A DNA stretch of 7,033 nt, from positions 1 to 7,033 of the forward strand of contig JANYEF010000280.1 of assembly GCA_025363325.1 (NCBI GenBank), written 5' to 3'. Shown here one piece after another: positions 1 through 5,251 of the stretch. The notes beneath the pieces were generated by a model. It was not told where the DNA came from and made no database searches. It saw only the letters and a list, made by a program, of their open reading frames with translations. A program made the translations under genes and the position numbers. This DNA comes from Nitrospira sp. GTDB taxonomy: Bacteria > Nitrospirota > Nitrospiria > Nitrospirales > Nitrospiraceae. Numbering within the stretch: the first letter of the stretch is position 1; every line of letters begins with the position of its first letter.

Positions 1-39
1 CGCGCGACGAATCCTTCGATCCACTTTTTGACCTGAGTA

Positions 40-756
40 ATGTCTTCGGGTTCCTGCAAGGAATCGATCACACTCGCGCCACAGTCCGCCTACCCTCATT
101 ATTTTCTTGCACAGATCCACGAGCGGGCCAACCACCTCGAAATGGCCATCAAGGAATATCGCGAAGCCGTCCGACTGGACCCTTCCTATGCACCGGCGCG
201 GACCAACCTGGGCGTGGCCTATCAAGAACAGGGCCGGTTGGAGATGGCGATTCCACAATATCGAGAAGTGATCAAGTTGAATCCCAACGACTCGGTGGCG
301 CACGCCAACCTCGCCTGCGCGCTTGCCGAGCAGGGCAAGTTTGAGCCGGCCTTGCAGTCCTACAAAGAGGCGTTGCGCCTGAACCCCAAGGACGCAGCCG
401 TGCATTTCGCGTTGGGAGATTTCTATGAAACCAGGGGCCGTCTTGATCTGGCACAAAAAGAGTATGATGCGGCGCTCATCGCCGATCCGAACTTCGGTCC
501 TGCACATTCCGCGATCGGCTGGTTGGAGCTGGCCAAGCAACACATGCAGGCTGCCTACGAAGCCTTCAATCGAGCCCTCAAGGCCAACGATCAAGATCCT
601 CGGGCCTACCACGGCATCGCCGAGTACTATTCCCAAAAGGGGAAGCGAGAGAGCGCCCTGGACAATTTCACCAAGGCGCTCAAGTACTACAAAGATCCCG
701 AAAAGAAAAACGCGATACTGAATCAGCTATTCCAAGAAGGCCAAATGGCTGATTAA
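40..756 (+). CDS. Tetratricopeptide repeat (TPR) protein, probably N-terminally truncated
   Basis: The 238-residue product is almost entirely 34-residue TPR units, at about residues 17-50, 51-84, 85-118, 119-152, 153-186 and 187-220. Each shows the usual spaced pattern (for example NLGVAYQEQGRLEMAI followed by an ALRLNP-type ending). TPR arrays are protein-interaction scaffolds, and no catalytic domain, signal peptide or membrane segment is visible. The partner and pathway are unknown. Residues 8-16 (ESITLAPQS) look like the second-helix end of a further repeat, so the ATG at 40 opens inside a repeat. No Shine-Dalgarno sequence precedes it, and a stop (TGA 34-36) lies just upstream in frame. 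The true N terminus may have been lost, or may lie beyond a frameshift or recombination junction. The stop TAA is followed after 2 nt by a repeat element. GC content and codon use match the right-hand host genes rather than the island that follows. Confidence 0.8.
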   Translation: MSSGSCKESITLAPQSAYPHYFLAQIHERANHLEMAIKEYREAVRLDPSYAPARTNLGVAYQEQGRLEMAIPQYREVIKLNPNDSVAHANLACALAEQGKFEPALQSYKEALRLNPKDAAVHFALGDFYETRGRLDLAQKEYDAALIADPNFGPAHSAIGWLELAKQHMQAAYEAFNRALKANDQDPRAYHGIAEYYSQKGKRESALDNFTKALKYYKDPEKKNAILNQLFQEGQMAD

Positions 757-758
757 CA

Positions 759-878
759 GGCTGCTGAAAAATGCCGCCAGCATCGTTCTCGCGTCGTTCA
801 GATCCTCAACGTACCCCAGAGGGTACGCCTCCGGTCTTCACTCGCTGCGGCCTTGCTGGACGGCATTTTTGAGCATCC
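759..878 (+). repeat. Inverted-repeat element, copy 1 (MITE/BIME-like)
   Basis: The 120-bp element starts GGCTGCTGAAAAATGCCG and ends CGGCATTTTTGAGCATCC, so its ends are nearly perfect inverted repeats. A central hairpin CGTACCC-CAGA-GGGTACG lies at 810-827. The same layout recurs at 3052, 3224 and 5129, but there in the opposite orientation. It begins 2 nt after the TPR stop codon. Its long foldback could terminate transcription or protect the mRNA 3' end, and it encodes no protein of its own. Confidence 0.85.
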
Positions 879-1067
879 TGCGGGACCGAACAGCATTTCC
901 CCTTGCTAGCGATGGTCCCTCGATGCGCGCCGTCGAAGAAAAAGGCGTCAGGCCCTCTGTGTGAGGGGATAGAGGTATAATTCGAGGACCGCACACGGCG
1001 AGGCTGTGCTTGTTCGGCAGACCAGGGTAGAATCGTACCGCTTAAAACCAGAAGTCGTTAACATCAA
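879..1067 (+). promoter_or_regulatory. Intergenic leader of the restriction gene with candidate -10 boxes
   Basis: This 189-bp gap has no coding evidence. A consensus -10 hexamer TATAAT lies at 976-981 and a near-match TAGAAT at 1028-1033, but neither has a convincing -35 at 16-18 bp. Either could drive the downstream endonuclease gene, giving leaders of roughly 80 or 28 nt. No CTTACC/GGTAAG motif, the candidate operator of the RHH gene, is present here. That argues against direct control of the endonuclease by the RHH protein. Confidence 0.3.
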
Positions 1068-1838
1068 ATGACTCGATCAGAAAGAATAGAACGTCTCCTC
1101 ACCGCGATTCCGGAGCTTTCAGATTATAGGCTCCAACTTATTGATCGTATTGTCAGCGTTTTTTCTCTCTCGCGAGAGTATTGGAAATCTAAAACTTCAG
1201 GACTCATCTCTGGGCGTGTACTGGAAGACTTTGGCGACGTGTTGCGCCTCCACCATTGCTTTTCTCGCGAACCATTTTCAAAGGACAAGTTTGAGTATGC
1301 TCTTGAGAGCGTATTGAAAACGGATGGCATCGACACGGCTCTTGCGCAGCGTGGACAGAGGGGCTACGACATACGCATCAGAGACGAAAACTTCTCCCTC
1401 AAGACTGAGGCCGCAAAAGCCATTCGCTCGAACACGATCCACATTTCGAAGTTTATGGAACTCGGCGGGGGTCAGTGGGGAGATGATCCTAGTGACCTAA
1501 TAGGCTTGAGAGCACAGTTTCTTGGTGCCTTGGCGGGAATTCAGCGAATCCTAATTCTTCGAGCACTAAGGAAGGGAACTCCTGACTATTTTTATGAGTT
1601 GGTCGAGGTCCCCAAAGCGCTTCTTAAGAAAGCCGCTACTGGTCGATTCAAGATGATGAGCGCTAGCAAACAATTTCCAAAGCCTGGTTACTGCTATGTC
1701 GAAAAGGAAGGAAAGACTCTGTACAGCCTGTACTTCGATGGAGGGGGCGAACGGAAGCTACAGATCAAGGGGCTGAGAAAAGATTTGTGTCTCGTTCATG
1801 CCTCGTGGAAGTTCGATCTACCTACGGACACCCTGTGA
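1068..1838 (+). CDS. Type II restriction endonuclease, SmaI-like
   Basis: The 256-residue product resembles R.SmaI (about 247 residues) along its whole length as I remember that sequence. Shared blocks are HISKFMELGGGQW near residue 125, SASKQFPKPGY near 198 and SLYFDGGGERKLQIKGL near 220. The likely catalytic core is GYDIRI (99-104) followed by SLKTEAAK (110-117). D101, K112 and E114 are candidate metal and phosphate residues of a PD-(D/E)xK-type fold, assigned by pattern only. SmaI cuts CCCGGG; the same specificity here is an inference. The ATG at 1068 is the first start after an in-frame TAA at 1059, and its position matches the SmaI N terminus, although no Shine-Dalgarno sequence is seen. 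The gene converges on the methyltransferase and overlaps its 3' end by 17 bp. It is less GC-rich than the flanking host genes. The methyltransferase partner strengthens the call. Confidence 0.85.
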   Translation: MTRSERIERLLTAIPELSDYRLQLIDRIVSVFSLSREYWKSKTSGLISGRVLEDFGDVLRLHHCFSREPFSKDKFEYALESVLKTDGIDTALAQRGQRGYDIRIRDENFSLKTEAAKAIRSNTIHISKFMELGGGQWGDDPSDLIGLRAQFLGALAGIQRILILRALRKGTPDYFYELVEVPKALLKKAATGRFKMMSASKQFPKPGYCYVEKEGKTLYSLYFDGGGERKLQIKGLRKDLCLVHASWKFDLPTDTL

Positions 1839-2712
1839 ACAGCGTTGGTGATACCCCCAGCAACCTCTGTTTGGCAATATTGACATAGTCTGCTTTCACC
1901 TCAATACCCACGCATCGGCGACCTGTTTCGATCGCGACGATGCCGACCGTCCCACTTCCAAGAAACGGATCAAGTACTAGCCCACCCTTGGGAGATCCTG
2001 CGAGGATGCAGGGACGAACGAGTGCGCGTGGAAACACGGCAAAGTGAGCTTCCTTGCATGGTTCAGTATTGATTTGCCAGACCGTACGCTTGTTCTTGCG
2101 TCCCTTCCCATCCGCCGTAGGTTCTTTAATGGCTTCTTGATCAAAGTAGTAGTTCTCGCTTTTTGAGAACATAAACAGATACTCATGCGAAACCGTTACT
2201 CGATCTTTGACGGACTCAGGCTGACAGTTCGGCTTATGCCAGATGATGTCAGAGCGAAGATACCAGCCGTCACGCTGGAGAGACATCGCCAGCATCCAAG
2301 CCACACCTACTAAGTCCTTGGGTTTTAGTCCTTCGGGCGTGTCGGGGCGATACGACATCGCCCGCCCTTGATTCTTGATATCTTTATCCCGCCAGCCACG
2401 GCCACCAGAGGTGTATGTGTTTGCGATGTTCAGCCAAAACGTACCATCGGCTCTCAGCACACGACGTACTTCTCTAAAACAGGAAACTAAGTTCGAAATG
2501 TATTCTTCAATCGTGCCTTCCGCGCCAATTTGGCCACGATAACCATAATCGCGCATTCCCCAATATGGCGGTGATGTCACGCAACAGTGAACCGTCTCAT
2601 CGGGCAGGGACGACAGCTTATCTCGGACGTCCCCGCTAACTATTTGAACCGGCTCATTCTCAGAGCACCGAAGAGGCCACACCGACGAGCCATTAATATA
2701 AGGAGCGCTCAT
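1822..2712 (-). CDS. Site-specific DNA methyltransferase, N4-cytosine type, beta motif order
   Basis: The 296-residue enzyme transfers a methyl group from S-adenosylmethionine to DNA. The catalytic motif IV, TSPPYW (residues 46-51), comes first, and the AdoMet-binding motif I, DPFLGSGT (248-255), comes near the C terminus. That is the beta arrangement. The SPPY form is typical of N4-cytosine enzymes, including those protecting CCCGGG-type sites, although some N6-adenine enzymes also carry it. The middle third, about residues 110-240, should hold the target-recognition part. It is the natural cognate protector for the convergent SmaI-like nuclease. The ATG overlaps the stop of the upstream RHH gene as ATGA, so translation is probably coupled. 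No ribosome-binding site is seen apart from a purine run (A7) in front. The reading frame is intact. Confidence 0.9.
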   Translation of the reverse strand: MSAPYINGSSVWPLRCSENEPVQIVSGDVRDKLSSLPDETVHCCVTSPPYWGMRDYGYRGQIGAEGTIEEYISNLVSCFREVRRVLRADGTFWLNIANTYTSGGRGWRDKDIKNQGRAMSYRPDTPEGLKPKDLVGVAWMLAMSLQRDGWYLRSDIIWHKPNCQPESVKDRVTVSHEYLFMFSKSENYYFDQEAIKEPTADGKGRKNKRTVWQINTEPCKEAHFAVFPRALVRPCILAGSPKGGLVLDPFLGSGTVGIVAIETGRRCVGIEVKADYVNIAKQRLLGVSPTLFTGCP

Positions 2713-2921
2713 TTTTTTCTCTCACTGGAGTTCGCGGCTTGGCGGCTAGATACAATGTAATGCGCCCGCTCTTCTTGCACCTTAGCTGTCAGTGCTTCGA
2801 TGATGTAAGAATGAAGCGTCTGATCGGACTCGATCGCTTTATACTTTAGAGCTTTGTGTAAATTATCCTCCATCTCAAGCGGAAATGTCTTGTGGCGTTT
2901 TCCTGCGTTCTTTAGTTTCAT
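2709..2921 (-). CDS. Small ribbon-helix-helix (Arc/CopG-like) DNA-binding protein
   Basis: The 70-residue basic protein has a short strand, KTFPLEM (11-17), helix A at about 18-33 (EDNLHKALKYKAIESD), and helix B at about 36-50 (LHSYIIEALTAKVQE). This is the standard ribbon-helix-helix layout used by dimeric repressors and antitoxins. It lies directly upstream of the methyltransferase with a 4-nt ATGA overlap, so the two form one operon. The position is that of a controller gene in Type II systems, but known C proteins are helix-turn-helix. I infer that it autoregulates the RHH-methyltransferase operon through the CTTACC repeats in its promoter. No toxin-like gene is adjacent, so a toxin-antitoxin role is less likely. 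The lysine-rich tail is encoded partly by an A7 run at 2712-2718. Confidence 0.75.
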   Translation of the reverse strand: MKLKNAGKRHKTFPLEMEDNLHKALKYKAIESDQTLHSYIIEALTAKVQEERAHYIVSSRQAANSSERKK

Positions 2922-2930
2922 AGGTCAGAA

Positions 2931-2970
2931 AACTTACCGTACTAACTTAGGTAAGTCAATGGTGGTAAGC
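2931..2970 (-). promoter_or_regulatory. Promoter and candidate operator of the RHH-methyltransferase operon
   Basis: Read on the minus strand, TTGACT (2959-2954) is a good -35. Seventeen bases later TAAGTT (2936-2931) is a modest -10. Transcription would begin about 3 nt before the ATG at 2921, giving a nearly leaderless mRNA, and indeed no Shine-Dalgarno sequence precedes that ATG. Three CTTACC hexamers overlap the promoter: direct copies at 2969-2964 and 2955-2950, and an inverted copy (GGTAAG) at 2938-2933. The inner pair forms the palindrome ACTTACC-N11-GGTAAGT, which overlaps both the -35 and the -10. Confidence 0.5.
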
Positions 2971-2985
2971 AAAGCGCTTCGGCCT

Positions 2986-3020
2986 ATGTTCTCACCGTCG
3001 TGACACGACGGTGAGAACAT
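2986..3020. repeat. Perfect 15-bp inverted repeat with 5-nt loop
   Basis: ATGTTCTCACCGTCG (2986-3000) is exactly complementary to CGACGGTGAGAACAT (3006-3020). The TGACA loop can close one further pair. No T-tract follows on either strand, so it is not a standard intrinsic terminator. It lies about 27 bp upstream of the RHH promoter -35 and could be a regulator site or the relic of a mobile-element end. Confidence 0.8.
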
Positions 3021-3051
3021 GGCTGAGATTGTGGAGTAGGCAACATACTAG

Positions 3052-3218
3052 GGCTGCTCAAAAAGATCATCCACCGAGGCCGTAGACGAGAAAACACCGG
3101 AGGCGTAGCGGTTCTCACTCGCCCAACCCCGAGCTGTCGGAACAGCTCTTTTCCCGGGTGGGGTACGTTGAGGATTTTTCGAGCCGAGAACGATGTTGGG
3201 TGTCTTTTTTCGGAGACT
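3052..3218 (-). repeat. Inverted-repeat element, copy 2, interrupted and with one degenerate end
   Basis: The left end GGCTGCTCAAAAAG and the block CACCGGAGGCGTA are shared with copy 4, as is GGGGTACGTTGAGGATTTTT on the other side. The short central hairpin of copy 4 is replaced here by about 50 bp (roughly 3108-3158). That insert holds TTCTCACTCGCCCAACCCC, a GAGCTGT-CGGA-ACAGCTC hairpin and a CCCGGG. The right end (near 3200-3218) has diverged from the consensus, so its exact boundary is uncertain. Confidence 0.7.
3131..3152 (+). terminator. Possible intrinsic terminator inside element copy 2
   Basis: A 7-bp perfect stem, GAGCTGT (3131-3137) with ACAGCTC (3142-3148), closes a CGGA loop and is followed directly by TTTT. 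The stem is short and the T-run has only four residues, so termination would be weak. It belongs to the extra sequence inserted in this copy of the element. Confidence 0.35.
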
Positions 3219-3223
3219 TTAGA

Positions 3224-3434
3224 GGCTGCTCAAAATTTCCGCCAGCAAGGCCGCAGGGAGCGGGACGACTGAGGCGTACCCTTGCGGTACGTCGCAGGGA
3301 GGCACGTGACTGAGAACGCAGCTTGGGGAAACGGCGCGTCCCTGGGCGAAGAGGCTGTTTTGGCAGACTCAGGGCGGGCGGGTGAAGTAGCCGCTGGGGT
3401 TGGGCGGGTGAGAATGTCGGAATTTTCAGCAGCC
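3224..3434 (-). repeat. Inverted-repeat element, copy 3, enlarged by an internal insertion
   Basis: The ends GGCTGCTCAAAATTTCCG and CGGAATTTTCAGCAGCC are near-perfect inverted repeats. A central CGTACCC-TTG-CGGTACG hairpin lies near 3275-3292. The left part follows the family layout up to GAGAACGCAGCTTGG, after which roughly 90 bp of unrelated sequence intervenes before the right end. That extra sequence contains GGGGTTGGGCGGGTGAGAA (3396-3414), the reverse complement (one mismatch) of a 19-mer inserted in copy 2. Open frames through this stretch are repeat readings, not genes. Confidence 0.75.
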
Positions 3435-3436
3435 GA

Positions 3437-3490
3437 TTACAGTTCGCGCAGGATGCCGCCAGTAAAGCAGGAAAGTTTCTTTACGACAAG
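3437..3490 (-). pseudogene. Possible 3' tail of a lost minus-strand gene
   Basis: A short minus-strand frame reads LVVKKLSCFTGGILREL and then TAA (3439-3437). The stop is followed 2 nt later by the 5' end of element copy 3. The same TAA-2 nt-element arrangement follows the TPR gene and the 90-residue gene. An in-frame TGA at 3493-3491 closes the frame upstream, where the AT-rich Fic promoter region starts. It may be the stump of a gene displaced by the Fic insertion. The frame is too short to identify. Confidence 0.2.
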
Positions 3491-3509
3491 TCAGCCCAAA
3501 CCTGTCTCT

Positions 3510-3658
3510 TACTAATCAATTTCTTTCGGTGGTTATTAGTAGCCCGCCCAATAAATTGATATACAACGGATTTATCCGCGAACTACTACTTTGTACTAAT
3601 TTTAATAGAACTAGTACTTGTTGACATTGATCACATACTAATTTATAAACTTTTAGTA
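3510..3658 (+). promoter_or_regulatory. Fic promoter with phased TACTAAT/TTAGTA repeats
   Basis: TTGACA (3621-3626), a 17-bp spacer and TATAAA (3644-3649) form a near-consensus sigma-70 promoter, giving a leader of about 22 nt before ATG 3679. Inverted TACTA/TAGTA pairs occur at 3594-3598 with 3612-3616 and at 3636-3640 with 3654-3658, an exact 42-bp tandem spacing. A wider TACTAAT/ATTAGTA pair sits at 3510-3516 and 3535-3541, and another TAGTA at 3664-3668. The proximal pair spans the -10 and the expected start site, so repression is the likely outcome. A CGGAT-TT-ATCCG palindrome at 3567-3578 lies between the pairs. Confidence 0.65.
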
Positions 3659-3678
3659 CATTTTAGTATTTGGAAAAT

Positions 3679-5019
3679 ATGGCAATCATCGCAACTCCCC
3701 CCAATTACGCTGAAACTCTCAAAAGCGCTGAGAGTGTGCGAAAGATTTTTGAGTTGGGGACTGAGCCAGAATTTCAAAAAATGATTCAAAGAGCCAACGA
3801 GCGTTATGCTGATTGGCATCATTTCAGATATCTCCCCATACCAAATGGATTAACTCAAGAGGAAGCATGGGCGCTATTAAAGCTTGGGAGACGAGCGAAC
3901 TTCAAGCAAGCTCCGTTCGCGGATAAAGCAGGAGCGCCGTTTTGGTATTGGATACCGGATGTTCTTCAAAGGTCACTCCACGACATTGATGTCTGGGCTG
4001 GAGGCAACATTGTGTCAGAGCATCCAGGTCCATTGCCGGGAAAAGAACAATTCATCATCAGATCGCTCATGGATGAGGCAATTGCTTCCAGTCAGCTAGA
4101 GGGCGCCGCAACCACGACCAAGAAAGCCAAGGAACTTCTACGAACAGGACGAAAACCAAAAGACAGAAGTGAGCAGATGATCCTGAACAATTGGGAAACC
4201 ATGCAGTTCATCAGAGAGAATAGGAAGGTACGTCTCTCGAAAGAGTTCGTGATCGAAATCCATCAAAGAATCACCGCAGACACGTTGGACCATACGGAAG
4301 ATTCAGGTCGTCTCAGGACTAGCAATGAAATCGTGGTCGAATACAAAGGAGAAACCGTCCACATACCTCCCGACTTCAAGCTTCTGCCAGAAAGATTGCA
4401 GGCATTCTGTGAATTTGCCAATGAAGATAGTCAGCGCAAATGGATTCATCCTGTCATAAAAGCAGTGATGCTCCATTTCTGGTTAGCCTACGACCACCCG
4501 TTCAGTGATGGAAATGGAAGAACCGCGAGAGCGTTAATGTATTGGTATCTTCTATCTCGGGGGCATCTGCTTTTTGAATACCTAGCAATATCACGATATA
4601 TACAAAGATCCCCTGGGCAATACGTTCGCGCCTATGTTCATACAGAAACTGACGAAAATGATCTAACGTACTTCTTCTTCTATAACCTAAAAGCAATAAA
4701 ACTAGCCTGCGAAGATATACAAAATTATATCCGAGGAAAGCAGAGAGAACTGGCTGGGTTGAACCATGCCTTGAAGAAATACCCTGGATTAAATATGCGC
4801 CAGAGAAGTCTTCTGTCCCATGCCATCCAACACCCTCAGGAAATTTACACATTTGATACCCACCGAACTGCTCATGGGATTGTCTATCAGACCTCTCGCA
4901 ACGACTTGCTTGAGCTAGCAGAAAAAGGTTTTCTCAAGAAAGAAAAACGGGGGAAAGAATTTGTCTTTATACAGGCCGACAAAATAATGGACAGAGTGAG
5001 AAGTGCCGCAAGCGCATAG
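3679..5019 (+). CDS. Fic family protein (class II AMP-transferase) with C-terminal winged-helix-like region
   Basis: Fic enzymes usually transfer AMP from ATP to a hydroxyl side chain of a target protein. The core motif HPFSDGNGRTAR (residues 273-284 from this start) is complete, with the catalytic His and the phosphate-binding DGNGR intact. The segment GETVHIPPDF near 225-234 matches the substrate-holding flap. An upstream SSQLEG (137-142) fits the inhibitory helix motif (S/T)xxxE(G/N), so this is a class II, self-inhibited Fic with no separate antitoxin needed. The last ~75 residues (MRQRSLLSHAIQ... to KRGKEFVFIQA) look like a winged helix and could bind DNA. I chose ATG 3679, which has GGA 5 nt upstream, over TTG 3670 (3 residues longer). 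The gene is clearly lower in GC than its neighbours and stands alone behind its own promoter, which suggests acquisition by transfer. The target protein is not evident. Confidence 0.9.
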   Translation: MAIIATPPNYAETLKSAESVRKIFELGTEPEFQKMIQRANERYADWHHFRYLPIPNGLTQEEAWALLKLGRRANFKQAPFADKAGAPFWYWIPDVLQRSLHDIDVWAGGNIVSEHPGPLPGKEQFIIRSLMDEAIASSQLEGAATTTKKAKELLRTGRKPKDRSEQMILNNWETMQFIRENRKVRLSKEFVIEIHQRITADTLDHTEDSGRLRTSNEIVVEYKGETVHIPPDFKLLPERLQAFCEFANEDSQRKWIHPVIKAVMLHFWLAYDHPFSDGNGRTARALMYWYLLSRGHLLFEYLAISRYIQRSPGQYVRAYVHTETDENDLTYFFFYNLKAIKLACEDIQNYIRGKQRELAGLNHALKKYPGLNMRQRSLLSHAIQHPQEIYTFDTHRTAHGIVYQTSRNDLLELAEKGFLKKEKRGKEFVFIQADKIMDRVRSAASA

Positions 5020-5037
5020 CTCTGATCGCTCAAGGGT

Positions 5038-5202
5038 ATGTCGAAGGCGAATGTGCGAGAAGAAGTAAAGGAGTGGGTGAATTCAAACGTTAAGTGGCAT
5101 GCCACAATGGGCATCAATTGCATGGTGCGGTTGCTCAAACAGGTGGTCAACGAGGCCGCAGGCGAAAAAAACACCGGAGGCGTACCCTCTGGGGTACGTT
5201 GA
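5038..5202 (+). CDS. Small hypothetical ORF running into a repeat element
   Basis: An ATG preceded closely by AAGGG opens a 54-codon frame starting MSKANVREEVKEWVNSNVKWH. Its last ~24 codons are read from element copy 4, which supplies the stop. The first 30 residues have a plausible protein composition but match nothing I recognise. It could be the N-terminal stub of a gene cut by the element, or chance. The frame includes a GTGGCATGCCAC palindrome (5094-5105). Confidence 0.2.
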   Translation: MSKANVREEVKEWVNSNVKWHATMGINCMVRLLKQVVNEAAGEKNTGGVPSGVR

Positions 5203-5249
5203 GGATTTTTTTGAGACGAGAACGAAGTTGGGCGCCTGTTTCAGCAACC
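5129..5249 (-). repeat. Inverted-repeat element, copy 4
   Basis: The 121-bp element has ends GGTTGCTCAAACAGG and CCTGTTTCAGCAACC, matching as inverted repeats at 14 of 15 positions. The central hairpin is GTACCC-TCTG-GGGTAC. Read on the minus strand it starts 2 nt after the stop of the 90-residue gene, exactly as copy 1 follows the TPR gene. This is the least altered of the right-hand copies and serves as reference for the family. Confidence 0.85.
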
Positions 5250-5251
5250 GC

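Noticed and set aside
806..994. 62-codon minus-strand open frame
   Set aside because: Its C-terminal part is the same repeat translation (..GGVPSGVR) seen in other element copies. The rest lies in the leader of the endonuclease gene.
985..1035. tRNA-like string with GTTCG and CCAGGGT in the endonuclease leader
   Set aside because: No cloverleaf with acceptor, anticodon and T arms can be formed; only a short GCACA/TGTGC stem is present.
2709..2921. RHH gene as a Type II toxin-antitoxin antitoxin
   Set aside because: No toxin-sized partner is adjacent; the coupled gene is a DNA methyltransferase, and the Fic gene is separate, on the other strand and carries its own inhibitory motif.
3052..3434. 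CRISPR array or tandem spacer structure in the repeat cluster
   Set aside because: There are only two divergent, long, palindromic copies with no regular short repeat and spacer units.
3282..3515. 77-codon plus-strand open frame
   Set aside because: It runs through element copy 3 and its inserted sequence and has no ribosome-binding site. The composition follows the repeat, with no protein features.
4502..5174. Minus-strand open frames opposite the Fic gene
   Set aside because: The Fic frame carries the complete HPFSDGNGRTAR motif on the plus strand. The opposite frames show no domain and no start signals.
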